DNA from: Candidatus Saccharimonadota bacterium
Lineage (GTDB): Bacteria > Patescibacteriota > Saccharimonadia > Saccharimonadales > Saccharimonadaceae
Assembly (NCBI GenBank): GCA_009777315.1
Contig: WRMD01000001.1
Coordinates: forward strand, 1-64,000
Reading direction: 5' to 3'
Length of the DNA stretch: 64,000 bases
The position numbers and the translations under genes were made by a program. The notes beneath the pieces were generated by a model that was not told the DNA's origin, made no database searches, and saw only the letters and a program-made list of their open reading frames with translations. Below, piece after piece: positions 1 through 8,077 of the stretch; the first letter of the stretch is position 1; the number at the start of each line of letters is the position of its first letter.

Positions 1-190
1 CGCTGTGTGTTCCCTTAGTTTAGTTAGCTATTCCGTCTAGCCCTTGTGAAAATGGAACAAGAGAAAAACGGACTGCCCAGGAGCTGAGGCATAAGGCCGA
101 AGCGACAGAGCAGTCCGGGCGTCAACCTTGGCACGTATACCCACAATAAAGCCTACGGGCTTGCTGTTCGGTGCGTCTATCCTTAAATAG
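1..190. other. Gene-free, structured sequence, possibly an ncRNA cut by the window edge
   Basis: No convincing ORF lies here. An 8-bp inverted repeat (CGGACTGC near 68 and GCAGTCCG near 111) encloses about 35 nt. Further right, AAGCC-TACG-GGCTT forms a small stem with a UNCG-type tetraloop when read on the + strand. These suggest a structured RNA. I compared it by eye with tmRNA, RNase P RNA, SRP RNA and 6S RNA and could not match the hallmark motifs of any of them. The left part of any such RNA would lie outside the window. Confidence 0.3.
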
Positions 191-213
191 TGGATAAAGA
201 GGGGTGTTGGGGA

Positions 214-1887
214 TTAGCCGATTTGAATGAGCTGGCCGCCGAGTTGGGTGCGGAAATAGTTATCGTGGGAGATGTAGAGGATGGCGCCGGAGTAGCGGGC
301 GAGGGCGGTTTCGAGCTCTTCGATGCTGGGGAGGTCGAGGTGAGAGGTGGGTTCGTCGAGGATGATGAGGTTGGGGTCGTTGACTAACATTTTGATGATT
401 TGGAGTCTGGCCTTTTGACCGCCGGAGAGGTTACGAACGAGAATAGTGAGGTCTTCGGGGAGGAAAAGGTATTGCGAGAGAAGGCTTCTGGCTTTGGTTT
501 CATTGATGGGACGATCGGCGTTTTGATAGATCTTGAAGACGGCGTCAGTGAGAGTAAGGTCGAAAAGGTCGCTGCTGACTTCTTGTTCGTAGACGCCGAA
601 GCGGATGGATTTGCCGATTTCTATTGTGCCGTCGAAAAGCTGGATGGGGTCGAGAGGGTTTGCTTGTGCTTGGGTGGCTTCTTGATACTGGGCGATGATG
701 GCTTTGACGAGAGTGGTTTTGCCGGCGCCGTTACGACCGCGGAGTTCGACAGCGCTGCCTTCGGCGACTTCGAAATTGATACCGGCGAAGAGCGGTGATT
801 CTAGGTAGCCGAGGGAGAGGTTGGTGACTTTGATAAGGTTGCGTTTGCCGCGAGAGGCATCGGAGAGGCCGATGCGGATATTCTTGGCTTTGTACTTGTC
901 ATAGCGGGCGGCTTCCTTGTAGCTTAAGCTGGCGACGTTTTCGCGATCGACCCAAAAGCTGGGCTTAGGGATGGCGAGAAGTTTATTAAGTTCTTTGGTG
1001 AGGCGGTTTTCCATGACTAGAAACGGATTTCTTTTGTCGGCGGTGCCAGTCCAGCTGGGCTTTTTGGCGCGGGCGTAGGCAATTTGTTTCCTGAGGTTAG
1101 CGATTTTATTTTGGGCGACTTCGTATTCGTTCATGGCGTTGCCGGTACGAGTGGCGTTGGTGCGGAGGTAGTCGCGGTAGGAGCCGGAATAATTCCAGCT
1201 AGCGCCGTCTTTGATTTCGACGATGCGGTCGACCTGGTCGAGGCAGTCGCGATCGTGAGTGATGATAATTATTGCTGTCGGCGTGGACTTCATCCAGTCG
1301 ATGAATTTGGCTTTGGCTTCGTAGTCCATGAAGTTGGTTGGTTCGTCGACGATGGCGAGGTCGGCGTCAGAATGCATGATCTTGATGACTTCGCTGAGGC
1401 GCTTTTGGCCGCCGGAAAGGCTTACGAAGGGGCGGTCGGCAAAGTCGTACATCTGGAAGGCGAGAAGTTCGAGACGGACGCGGTCTTCGATGTCGTAGAA
1501 GCCGAGGCGTTCGTAGTCTTCTAGGGCATCGGAGTATTCGCGGATGAGTTTCATGCTATCGCCCATTTTCTCGGGGAGCTCGGTGATGAGTTGGTTGAGC
1601 CTAGTAAAATCGGGGACTTGGGAGAGGATGTAATCGACGACGGTTGTTCCGGGCGGGACGTCGGAGTATTCCTGCTCGGTGACGACGGTGCGGGTGCCCC
1701 GTCGCCAGTGAAGGTCGCCGGTGAAGTCGGTGTCGCGGCCAGCGAGGATACGGAGGAGGGTAGTTTTGCCGATGCCGTTACGACCGATGAGGCCGATTTT
1801 TTCGCGGTCGGCGACGGAGATGAAGACGTTTTGGAAGAGTTCCTTAGCGCCGAAGGATTTTTCGTAGATGTGGGCGTCGAGTATCAT
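214..1887 (-). CDS. ABC-F family ATPase (EttA/Uup/antibiotic-resistance type)
   Basis: Soluble protein of 557 residues with two ABC cassettes and no membrane segment, the layout of ABC-F proteins that act on the ribosome rather than in transport. Cassette 1 has Walker A GRNGIGKTT (about 36-44), signature LSGGQKR and Walker B AIVDEPTNFMD. Cassette 2 has GRNGAGKTT, LSGGQKARLQ and LILDEPTSHLD. The charged stretch between the cassettes (about 240-330) corresponds to the family linker that enters the ribosomal E site. It is the last gene of the hrcA-grpE operon, 14 bp after grpE, so heat-shock co-expression is likely. The subfamily (EttA, Uup or resistance type) cannot be decided by eye. Confidence 0.9.
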   Translation of the reverse strand: MILDAHIYEKSFGAKELFQNVFISVADREKIGLIGRNGIGKTTLLRILAGRDTDFTGDLHWRRGTRTVVTEQEYSDVPPGTTVVDYILSQVPDFTRLNQLITELPEKMGDSMKLIREYSDALEDYERLGFYDIEDRVRLELLAFQMYDFADRPFVSLSGGQKRLSEVIKIMHSDADLAIVDEPTNFMDYEAKAKFIDWMKSTPTAIIIITHDRDCLDQVDRIVEIKDGASWNYSGSYRDYLRTNATRTGNAMNEYEVAQNKIANLRKQIAYARAKKPSWTGTADKRNPFLVMENRLTKELNKLLAIPKPSFWVDRENVASLSYKEAARYDKYKAKNIRIGLSDASRGKRNLIKVTNLSLGYLESPLFAGINFEVAEGSAVELRGRNGAGKTTLVKAIIAQYQEATQAQANPLDPIQLFDGTIEIGKSIRFGVYEQEVSSDLFDLTLTDAVFKIYQNADRPINETKARSLLSQYLFLPEDLTILVRNLSGGQKARLQIIKMLVNDPNLIILDEPTSHLDLPSIEELETALARYSGAILYISHDNYFRTQLGGQLIQIG

Positions 1888-1901
1888 GGTCTTGGTTCGT
1901 T

Positions 1902-2384
1902 TTAAGACTCGCCGTCGACTCGGACGAGAGAAGGGCGGAGGGTTTGGCCAGCTAGGGTGTAGCCGGCGCGGAGCTCTTCGGCAATACGATCGCCTTCGCC
2001 GGAGAGGGCTTCGTGGAGGTTGGGGTCAAAAGCGGTGCCGGGGCGAGCTGTGATTTTTTTGACGCCTAGCTGATCGAGTGTGGAGTTAAGTTTTTTAGAT
2101 AGGGCGAGGACGCCAGCGATCCAGGCGTGGTCGGGTAGGTCGGCGGGGGCGTGATTTAACGCGAGATCGAGGTCGTCGAGGATGGGGAGAAGGCGGAGGA
2201 TGGTTTTGATTTCGGTGGCGGTGACGGTGCGGGTGCGGTCGGCATCGACGTTTTTGCGGTAGTTCTCAAAGTCGGCGCGCTGGCGCTTGAGATCGGCGGT
2301 GAGTTCGGCGATTTGAGTGTCCTTGGCGTCTTTGGTATCGGGCTCGGACGCGGGGCTTGTTTTGCTTTTGATGGAGTTTTTCAT
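1902..2384 (-). CDS. grpE: GrpE, nucleotide exchange factor of DnaK
   Basis: The 160-residue product has a charged, low-complexity N-terminus (1-25) and a long helix (about 25-60, containing LKRQRADFENYRKN). It ends in the compact beta domain with FDPNLHEALS and a final LRPSLVRV, both typical of GrpE. GrpE dimerises through the long helix and releases ADP from DnaK during protein refolding. Its start codon overlaps the hrcA stop by 4 bp (ATGA), so the two are translationally coupled. dnaK and dnaJ, often in the same operon, are absent from this window and must lie elsewhere. Confidence 0.95.
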   Translation of the reverse strand: MKNSIKSKTSPASEPDTKDAKDTQIAELTADLKRQRADFENYRKNVDADRTRTVTATEIKTILRLLPILDDLDLALNHAPADLPDHAWIAGVLALSKKLNSTLDQLGVKKITARPGTAFDPNLHEALSGEGDRIAEELRAGYTLAGQTLRPSLVRVDGES

Positions 2385-3148
2385 TGGTTAGTCCTTTCTA
2401 GGAGTTTGGCTTCTTTGTAAAAATTGTTTTCGAGCATTTGGCCGGCGGCGCCGACAAGGGTCATGGCGCGGACGTAGTTTTGGCGGGTAGGGCCGAGGAC
2501 GCCGATGTAGGATTTGTCGGAGTAGGGGGAGCGGAAACGGGCGACGATGAGGGAGGCTTGGGAGGACTGGCCGATGGGGTTTTCGGCGCCGATGAAGACG
2601 TTGACGGGGTGGTCGGGGCGGGCTTCGCGGAGCCAGGGTTCGAGGTTGTCGAGGAGGCGGGCGACGCCTTGGACGGCGGAGCCATCACGGAACTCGGGCT
2701 GGGAGAAGAGGTTGGACATGCCAGCGATGTAGAGTTGGCCGCCGATGGTGGCGAGGCCGAGGTTGCCGGTGAGCTCGACGAGAGAGTCGACGGCGGAGCG
2801 GATAGCTTGGTCGGGTTTGACTTGGCTGTGGGTGACGACGCGGGTTTCGAGGGCGTTGGTTAGGCGGTTGAACTTATGTGGGGCCGGTTGGTTGGCGCTT
2901 TCGTTGACGTAGGCGCGATAGCCGGCGTCGGTGGGGATGCGGCCGGCGGAGGTGTGGGGGGTGGTGACAAGGCCAAGATCTTCGAGGGCGGACATTTCGG
3001 CGCGGATGGTGGCGGAAGAAACGTCGAAAAGCTTGGCGAGCATGACGCTACCGACAGGGGCGGCAACCTCGGCGTATTGTTCGACGAGGGCGAAGAGGAT
3101 GGCGCGTTGACGGTCGGTCATGGTTGAGCGATCGTGATGCTGGTTCAT
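2381..3148 (-). CDS. hrcA: HrcA, heat-inducible transcription repressor
   Basis: The 255-residue product starts with a winged-helix DNA-binding domain (10-85: TDRQRAILFALVEQYAE, PVGS, SSATIRAEMSALEDLGL, HTSAGRIPTDAGYRAYV), followed by the GAF-like HrcA core ending in LIVARFRSPY and GVLGPTRQNY. It is shorter than typical HrcA (about 340 residues). HrcA represses chaperone genes through CIRCE, and a CIRCE-like operator sits immediately upstream, so autoregulation is very likely. The ATG at 3148 lies 6 nt after a -10-like TAAAAT, fitting a leaderless message. An internal ATG at codon 10 aligns with the usual family start and is an alternative. It is first in the hrcA-grpE-ABC-F operon. Confidence 0.93.
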   Translation of the reverse strand: MNQHHDRSTMTDRQRAILFALVEQYAEVAAPVGSVMLAKLFDVSSATIRAEMSALEDLGLVTTPHTSAGRIPTDAGYRAYVNESANQPAPHKFNRLTNALETRVVTHSQVKPDQAIRSAVDSLVELTGNLGLATIGGQLYIAGMSNLFSQPEFRDGSAVQGVARLLDNLEPWLREARPDHPVNVFIGAENPIGQSSQASLIVARFRSPYSDKSYIGVLGPTRQNYVRAMTLVGAAGQMLENNFYKEAKLLERTNQ

Positions 3149-3154
3149 GGGTAT

Positions 3155-3184
3155 ATTTTAGCACACTCGCGCGTAGAGTGCCAA
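3155..3184 (-). promoter_or_regulatory. CIRCE operator overlapping the hrcA -10 element
   Basis: TTAGCACAC, 9 nt, GAGTGCCAA (3158-3184) matches the CIRCE consensus TTAGCACTC-N9-GAGTGCTAA with three mismatches. On the - strand the -10-like TAAAAT (3155-3160) overlaps the operator edge and ends 6 nt before the hrcA ATG, so bound HrcA would block RNA polymerase directly. Confidence 0.88.
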
Positions 3185-3220
3185 CTTATGCCTATGGCGT
3201 CTGGCGGACAAGCTGTCAAC

Positions 3221-3385
3221 CTATTGGTTGATGATGACTGGGGCGGCGGAAGTGCTGGAGATGTCGATGGCGATAGCGGCTACGTAAGAGGCAAGAATGA
3301 CAGCGGGGACAGCGAGGACAAACAGGAGAGCCTTGCGGCGTTTGGTGCGGGTAACTGGTCTGGCGTAATAGAGGCGTTGATACAT
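3221..3385 (-). CDS. Small single-span membrane protein (54 aa), function unknown
   Basis: This ORF is too short for the ORF track. It encodes a basic N-terminus (RPVTRTKRRK), one hydrophobic segment (about 20-42, LLFVLAVPAVILASYVAAIA) and a short polar tail ending VIINQ. An AAGGAC-like Shine-Dalgarno lies upstream of the ATG at 3385, and an excellent consensus promoter lies further up (see 3450-3478). The combination of promoter, ribosome site and a clean membrane segment supports a real gene. It lies between the hrcA operator and tRNA-Pro and is transcribed in the same direction as hrcA. I do not recognise the family. Confidence 0.7.
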   Translation of the reverse strand: MYQRLYYARPVTRTKRRKALLFVLAVPAVILASYVAAIAIDISSTSAAPVIINQ

Positions 3386-3449
3386 TGTGCTTTTGTCCTT
3401 TTTGTCTTTTGCTTTTATAAAATGTTTGCTTTTGCTTGAGACTATTACT

Positions 3450-3478
3450 AGTGTAGCTTGTTATTTTGCTTATGTCAA
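3450..3478 (-). promoter_or_regulatory. Consensus promoter for the 54-aa membrane protein
   Basis: TTGACA, 17-nt spacer, TACACT on the - strand, leading to the ATG at 3385 after a leader of about 60 nt. Confidence 0.8.
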
Positions 3479-3594
3479 CAGTTTTTAAGAGAAATATTGT
3501 ATAGCTCGGAGTTTTCGGGAGTTATCCACAGGTTGAGGCTGATTATATTATACTTGGTGGAGCTTACCAGCGGTGGTGCTGGCTCGCCCCATGA

Positions 3595-3670
3595 TGGTCA
3601 GGGTAAACAGACTCGAACTGTCGACCTCGCGGCCCCCAGCCGCGCGCGCTACCAACTGCGCCATACCCTG
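3595..3670 (-). tRNA. tRNA-Pro (anticodon GGG)
   Basis: The acceptor stem CAGGGTA pairs with TACCCTG. There is a D arm with AGTTGGTA, an anticodon stem CGCGG/CCGCG around loop CTGGGGG (anticodon GGG), a T loop TTCGAGT, discriminator A and an encoded CCA. All arms are intact. The ORF-track entry across this region is a shadow. Confidence 0.95.
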
Positions 3671-3725
3671 ATAATTTATTCTATCACAACTTGTGCGGGG
3701 CGACCTGGGGTCTTTAGGGGATGGG

Positions 3726-3754
3726 TTGCGTGGGGTGGCGACGGAGTGTATAAT
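3726..3754 (+). promoter_or_regulatory. Promoter of the MacB-like ABC operon
   Basis: TTGCGT, 17 nt, TATAAT, then a leader of about 35 nt with a TAGGAGAAG ribosome site just before the ATG at 3794. Confidence 0.7.
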
Positions 3755-3793
3755 GGTAGGTACGATAGAGTAAAGAGCCATAGATAGGAGAAG

Positions 3794-4513
3794 ATGGACA
3801 AGGATAAGAAGTCCGTGCTTGAGGCGCGGAAGATTAGCAAGGTTTACGGGAAGAAGGCGAATCGTTTTGTGGCTCTGAAGGATATTGATCTGAAAATTGA
3901 ACGGGGCGAGAGTGTGGCGATTATTGGGAAATCAGGGTCGGGTAAGACGACTTTGATGCATATTTTGGCGTTGCTTGATTCGCCGACGACCGGTGAGATG
4001 GTGGTGGGTGGTGAAAAGTCGACAAAACTGAAGAAGGCAAAGTTGGGGCGACTCAGGAATAGGGAGTTTGGGTTTGTTTTTCAGCAGTTTTTTATGAATC
4101 CGAATGATAGTGTGTTGAATAACGTGATGTTGCCGCTGAAAATCGCGGGGATTTCGGCGCGCGAACAGAAGAGGCGGGCGATGGAAGCGCTGAAGGCGGT
4201 TGAGCTGGAGGAAAAGGCGAAGAATAAGGCGAATGATTTGAGCGGTGGGCAGAAGCAGCGAGTGTGTATTGCGCGAGCGCTGGTGAATAATCCGAAGGTG
4301 ATATTTGCGGACGAGCCGACAGGGAATTTGGACTCGCAGACGGGAGATAAGGTGGAGAAGCTGCTGTCGAAGCTGAATAAAGAGCAGGGGATTACGCTGG
4401 TGGTGGTGACGCATGATGAAGATTTGGCGAGGCGATGTAATCGGCAGATATATTTGAAGGATGGGCAGATTATACGCGATGAGCGGAAGAAGAAAACAGG
4501 AGGCGCGAGATGA
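3794..4513 (+). CDS. ABC transporter ATP-binding protein, MacB/LolD type
   Basis: Single ABC domain of 239 residues. Walker A GKSGSGKTT is at about 45-53, the Q-loop region is FVFQQFF, the signature is LSGGQKQR, and Walker B plus D-loop is VIFADEPTGNLDSQTG with a switch histidine in VVVTHDE. The TGNLD extension is typical of the MacB/LolD/FtsE class, which powers mechanotransmission rather than classic import. The permease start overlaps its stop by 4 bp, so the two form a two-gene unit. The substrate cannot be told from sequence. A second pair of the same class lies at 30161-32144. Confidence 0.92.
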   Translation: MDKDKKSVLEARKISKVYGKKANRFVALKDIDLKIERGESVAIIGKSGSGKTTLMHILALLDSPTTGEMVVGGEKSTKLKKAKLGRLRNREFGFVFQQFFMNPNDSVLNNVMLPLKIAGISAREQKRRAMEALKAVELEEKAKNKANDLSGGQKQRVCIARALVNNPKVIFADEPTGNLDSQTGDKVEKLLSKLNKEQGITLVVVTHDEDLARRCNRQIYLKDGQIIRDERKKKTGGAR

Positions 4514-5820
4514 AGTTTTTTGATGTTTTAAAGATGGCGAATGCCAACCTGTTGCGTAATAAAGTTCGGGCGGGGCTGACGATTTTGGCGATTTTTGTCG
4601 GTAGTTTTACGATTATTCTGAATAGCGGGATTAACTATGGGGTGAATCGGTACGTGGACAGTCAGCTGGAGGCGGCCGGAGGTGAGGGGTATTTGGAGAT
4701 TATGAAGATGGAGAGCATGTCGGATATGATTCAGATGGGCGGCATGGGCAGTGGTGGTCCGACGGAGTATGATCCGGACGGAGGTAGTGGAGTCCAGCCG
4801 ATAACGGAGGATGATTTGCAGATTATTCGTGAGACGCCTGGGATTATCGCGGAGTCAGTGCGAGTGTTTAGGATGGTGAATGTGGAATATATTCAGAGTT
4901 TGGAGAATGACAAGCGGTTTAACCTGAGTATTTCGCAGTGGCCGAGTGATACGCTGAATGTGGCGATGGCGTCGGGGCGGATGGTGGATAATAATTCGGA
5001 AGAGTTTCAGATTGTGTTGGCTCCCGAGTTTGCGGAGGCGCTTGGATATACAGAGGAGAGTGTGGTAGGTGAGACGGTGGTGTTGGCGGTGGCACTACTG
5101 CCAGCGACGCGACCGGTGCAGGTGAAGCGAGTGGAGGCGACGGTGGTTGGCGTGCAGCAACAAAGTATGGTGGGTATGGGTCGGTCGTTTGTGAATGAGG
5201 CGCTGAATGATGCGCTCTACGATGCGAGTTTGTCGGCGTTGCCGGAGGAGTTGCGACCGGATACGAACTTTTTTGCGATGGCGGAATACGACACCTCGAT
5301 GAGTGAGGAAGAGGTGCAGGCGATGAGGGATCGTTTGAGCGAGCATGGGCTGCAGGCGATGAGTATTCGCGATCAGGTGGGGATGATGATGACGTTCTTT
5401 GATGCGATTACGATTGTGCTGATGATTTTTGGCGGGATTGCGCTATTGGCGGCGTCGATTGGGATCGTGAATACACTGTTTATGGCGGTGCAGGAGAGGA
5501 CGCGGGAGATTGGCTTGATGAAGGCGATGGGGCTGTCTTCGGGCAAAATCTTTTTGATGTTTTCAACGGAGGCGATTTTGCTGGGATTCTGGGGGTCGGT
5601 GGTGGGCATCGGGCTGGCGTTTGTGGCGCGGGGCGTGGGCAATCATCTGGCGGCGCAGACGTTCCTGTCGGGTTTGCCGGGCTTTACGCTGATTGAGTTT
5701 AATCCGACGATGCTAGTGGTGATTACGCTGGTGATTATGGCGATTGCGTTCGTGGCGGGAACGGCGCCGGCGAGACGAGCGGCGAAGCAAGATCCGATTG
5801 ATGCGCTGAGGTACGAGTAG
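4510..5820 (+). CDS. ABC transporter permease, FtsX/MacB family
   Basis: The 436-residue product has one N-terminal membrane helix (about 19-40), a large extracytoplasmic domain (about 45-285) with a Gly/Met-rich stretch (about 70-95), and three C-terminal helices. The region ERTREIGLMKAMGLSS is the FtsX-domain signature, and the end PARRAAKQDPIDALRYE is also characteristic. It partners the upstream ATPase (ATGA overlap). In other bacteria this class exports macrolides, peptides or lipoproteins, or transmits force to cell-wall enzymes. A strong terminator follows at 5856. Confidence 0.9.
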   Translation: MKFFDVLKMANANLLRNKVRAGLTILAIFVGSFTIILNSGINYGVNRYVDSQLEAAGGEGYLEIMKMESMSDMIQMGGMGSGGPTEYDPDGGSGVQPITEDDLQIIRETPGIIAESVRVFRMVNVEYIQSLENDKRFNLSISQWPSDTLNVAMASGRMVDNNSEEFQIVLAPEFAEALGYTEESVVGETVVLAVALLPATRPVQVKRVEATVVGVQQQSMVGMGRSFVNEALNDALYDASLSALPEELRPDTNFFAMAEYDTSMSEEEVQAMRDRLSEHGLQAMSIRDQVGMMMTFFDAITIVLMIFGGIALLAASIGIVNTLFMAVQERTREIGLMKAMGLSSGKIFLMFSTEAILLGFWGSVVGIGLAFVARGVGNHLAAQTFLSGLPGFTLIEFNPTMLVVITLVIMAIAFVAGTAPARRAAKQDPIDALRYE

Positions 5821-5855
5821 AGTTTGGGGGTCGACGGACTTTTGGCCGACATGTT

Positions 5856-5881
5856 AAAACCGCCCCAGGGGGGCGGTTTTT
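5856..5881 (+). terminator. Rho-independent terminator of the ABC operon
   Basis: The stem CCGCCCC/GGGGCGG is flanked by an A run on the left and GGTTTTTGG on the right, 36 bp after the permease stop. Confidence 0.9.
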
Positions 5882-6073
5882 GGTAGAGATTACTTTTCGT
5901 TATAGGTTTTTGGCCGGTCGGGGTTATTTGTCGGTATGGATACCGAGTAAGCGGGCGACCGACGGGGTCATGGTGCGACGTTCGGGCGGGAAGCCGCTGT
6001 TCAGTTGCTTGATCTTTGCACTAGATGGGGGTGACAAGCCCTCTGGTGTGCTTCGCGGAGCAGGGGTGTTGGG

Positions 6074-6379
6074 CTAATTCCAGGTGTCGTTGTTGTCGTC
6101 GACTTGGATCTCGTGGGGTATGGATGAGGTTTGGTCGATGTCAGGTTGGTCTTGTTCGAGGGTTGGCGAGAGTTGGTCGACAGCGAAGAGGATGACGCCG
6201 ATGAAGATGACGCCAAGGCCGAGAACAGGTATAATGAGGTGTCGGAGGCGGTTTTTCTTGGGTGAAGTGGTGTTTTTGATGGTGTTGTTATCGTTGTAAG
6301 GCGGGGTGATGATTTCCGTTTGGCCGGGTAGGGGTTCATTTACTAATTTGTGTGCGGTTTCATTCGTGGTCTCATCCAT
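6074..6379 (-). CDS. Small single-span membrane protein (101 aa), function unknown
   Basis: The polar, acidic N-terminus (1-42, PPYNDNN) is followed by a basic stop-transfer-like patch (KKNRLRH), a strong hydrophobic helix (about 48-68, LIIPVLGLGVIFIGVILFAV) and an acidic tail. An AAAGGAG ribosome site 7 nt before the ATG and a TTGCTT-17-TATAAT promoter support it as a real gene over the overlapping frames. It has no recognisable domain. It is convergent with the ABC operon and lies next to variable cassette A. Confidence 0.72.
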   Translation of the reverse strand: MDETTNETAHKLVNEPLPGQTEIITPPYNDNNTIKNTTSPKKNRLRHLIIPVLGLGVIFIGVILFAVDQLSPTLEQDQPDIDQTSSIPHEIQVDDNNDTWN

Positions 6380-6423
6380 GATATGCTCCTTTTTTTGAGG
6401 GTTGTCGAGTGTAATTGAGTATG

Positions 6424-6452
6424 ATTATATCAGAAATCGGTGCCGAAAGCAA
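6424..6452 (-). promoter_or_regulatory. Promoter of the 101-aa membrane protein
   Basis: TTGCTT, 17-nt spacer, TATAAT on the - strand, with a leader of about 40 nt and a good ribosome site. Confidence 0.75.
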
Positions 6453-6483
6453 GGGGTTTAGGGACTTTGAGGGCTGCGGCTCT

Positions 6484-6701
6484 CCTCCCCACCCCCTACG
6501 GGTAGACACAGCGGAGGGAATAACCTAAACGTTTGGCTGGATTGTTAGAGAATGAGCCAGGATTTATGGCTGTGTTTGATAGGCGTGGACCATTGATAGT
6601 CTCATCCGAGTATATTGCAGACCCCCACCAAAGAGCGACTACCGACTGATTAGCAAACCCGCCTGGAGAACTAAAGTTATCTACAGAGACAGTGGCGAAG
6701 G
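6484..6701 (-). repeat. Variable gene-end cassette A (silent FISUMP-like C-terminus)
   Basis: Read on the - strand, the conserved box CCTTCGCCACTGTC (FATV) opens a frame of 68 codons without a stop. It contains the aromatic core ALWWGSAIYS and ends with LGYSLRCVYP and TAG (complement of 6496-6498). The conserved DNA continues past the stop as GGGGGTGGGGAGG. There is no start codon, ribosome site or promoter at its 5' side, where it abuts the promoter of the 6732 gene, which points the opposite way. It shares both boundary blocks, but not its middle, with the cassettes near 21.9, 22.3, 27.7, 27.9, 28.4 and 33.0 kb. Its 5' side (RSSFATV) is shared most extensively with cassette C. Confidence 0.85.
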
Positions 6702-6718
6702 AGGAGCGCCAGAGATGG

Positions 6719-6724
6719 TATAAT
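6719..6724 (+). promoter_or_regulatory. -10 element of the uracil methyltransferase gene (leaderless)
   Basis: TATAAT ends 7 nt before the ATG at 6732. No ribosome site fits between them and the -35 is weak. Confidence 0.75.
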
Positions 6725-6731
6725 TAGAGGT

Positions 6732-8051
6732 ATGAGTAGGGGCAAAGACAAGATGGAAAGGGTGCGGTTCACGGGGTTGGTGCCGGGCGGGGCGGCGATT
6801 GGCGAGCTTGAGAATGGGAAGAAGGTGTTTTGTTTTGGGGTGTTGCCGGGGGAGTTGGCGGAGGTGCGAATTACGAAGGAAAAGTCGAGCTATGTGGAGG
6901 CGCGGTTGGTTGCGGTGGTTGAGGCGAGTGAGCGACGGGTAGCACCGCGGGATGAGATATACTTGTCAACGTCGCCGTGGCAGGTGATGGACTATGACTA
7001 TGAACTTTTGCAGAAACGGGAGCTGGTGACGGAGATGTTTCGGGGGCTGCCAGTAGAGATTGGTGAGGTGGCGACGGACGGGCAGGAGTGGAATTATCGG
7101 AATAAGATGGAGTTTTCGTTTTATGGGGACGAGGAGGGGTTGCACTTTGCGTTTTATGTGCGAGGGACGCATTATAAGCAGGTGGTGCGGACGGAAAGTT
7201 TGAGTGCGGAGCCGCTGTGGGCGAAGGCTTGTGAGTGCCTAGGGGCTTTGAACGAGATGGGGGCGGAAGCGCGGGATTTGAAGACGTTGATTGTGAGGTC
7301 GGACGCGAGGGGTCGGGCAGTGGCGAAATTGTTTGTGAAGAATAAAGAGGCGAAAGAGATGTCTTCGCGAGTGGATGTGCCGGGGTTGGCGGTGGTGTAT
7401 TCGGACGCGAAATCACCGGCAAGCGTGACGACGGAAGTTTGGCGGGTGGGGGAGACGACTTTGGCGGATGAGCTTTTGGGGCGGGAATATCAATATGATG
7501 TGGATGGGTTCTTTCAGATAAATTTGCCGGTGTATGAGATGGTGCTGGGGGAGATTGTGACTTGGGTAGAGGGTGAGAGGGTGCTGGATTTGTATGCGGG
7601 GGTGGGGACGATTGGGCTGAGCGTGGCGCGCGGGAAGGATTTGACGCTGGTGGAAGTGGACGAAAAGGCGTATGCGGAATTAGCGAAAAATGTGGCGGGC
7701 GTGACGGGGGCGAAGGCAGTGCTAGCAAAATCGGAGGATGCTTTGGAGTATTTGACGCAGGTGGATACGGTGATTGTGGATCCGCCGCGGGCGGGGATGC
7801 ATCAGAAGCTGGTGGATAAGCTGCTCATGGACGGGCCGAAGCGGGTGGTGTATTTGAGCTGTAATCCGGTGACGCAGGCGCGGGATGTGGAGTGGTTGGT
7901 GAAGGGGCGGGGGGATGGTGCGGGCAGCCGTGAGGGGTTGGCGGGTGGTCGCGAAGGGGCGGGGGCGTATAAGATTGTGTGTCAGAAGGCATATAATTTT
8001 TTCCCGAAGACGCCGCATATTGAGAACTTGGTGGTGTTGGAACGGAGATAA
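6732..8051 (+). CDS. 23S rRNA/tRNA (uracil-5-)-methyltransferase, TrmA/RlmD family
   Basis: The 439-residue product has an N-terminal TRAM domain (about 1-60, RFTGLVPGGAAIGELENGK), a central domain, and a Rossmann methyltransferase domain with the SAM motif LDLYAGVGTIGLS. The motif VDPPRAGMH and the catalytic nucleophile region YLSCNPVTQARD follow. The family methylates C5 of uracil in rRNA or tRNA. The cysteine cluster that binds 4Fe-4S in RlmD is absent (STSPWQVMDYDYE instead of a CGGCQ-like motif), so this is the cluster-free type. A glycine-rich insert lies near residue 395 (GRGDGAGSREGLAGGREGAG). The start follows a leaderless-type -10. Confidence 0.9.
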   Translation: MSRGKDKMERVRFTGLVPGGAAIGELENGKKVFCFGVLPGELAEVRITKEKSSYVEARLVAVVEASERRVAPRDEIYLSTSPWQVMDYDYELLQKRELVTEMFRGLPVEIGEVATDGQEWNYRNKMEFSFYGDEEGLHFAFYVRGTHYKQVVRTESLSAEPLWAKACECLGALNEMGAEARDLKTLIVRSDARGRAVAKLFVKNKEAKEMSSRVDVPGLAVVYSDAKSPASVTTEVWRVGETTLADELLGREYQYDVDGFFQINLPVYEMVLGEIVTWVEGERVLDLYAGVGTIGLSVARGKDLTLVEVDEKAYAELAKNVAGVTGAKAVLAKSEDALEYLTQVDTVIVDPPRAGMHQKLVDKLLMDGPKRVVYLSCNPVTQARDVEWLVKGRGDGAGSREGLAGGREGAGAYKIVCQKAYNFFPKTPHIENLVVLERR

Positions 8052-8077
8052 TGCATGATGAGTAGAAAAGGTATGAT

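Noticed and set aside
1-190. tmRNA, RNase P RNA or SRP RNA at the left edge
   Set aside because: None of their hallmark motifs (tag peptide and TTCGA arm, GAAAGTCCGGGC, GGAAGG loop) could be found on either strand.
2438-2863. Long + strand ORFs opposite hrcA, grpE and the ABC-F gene
   Set aside because: They arise from the strong codon bias of the - strand genes and have Gly/Val/Asp-rich, non-protein-like sequence.
3548-3781. ORF over the tRNA-Pro region
   Set aside because: It contains the entire tRNA gene and is a shadow.
5880-6077. 65-aa ORF after the ABC operon terminator
   Set aside because: No ribosome site, no protein-like composition, and it begins in the terminator U-run.
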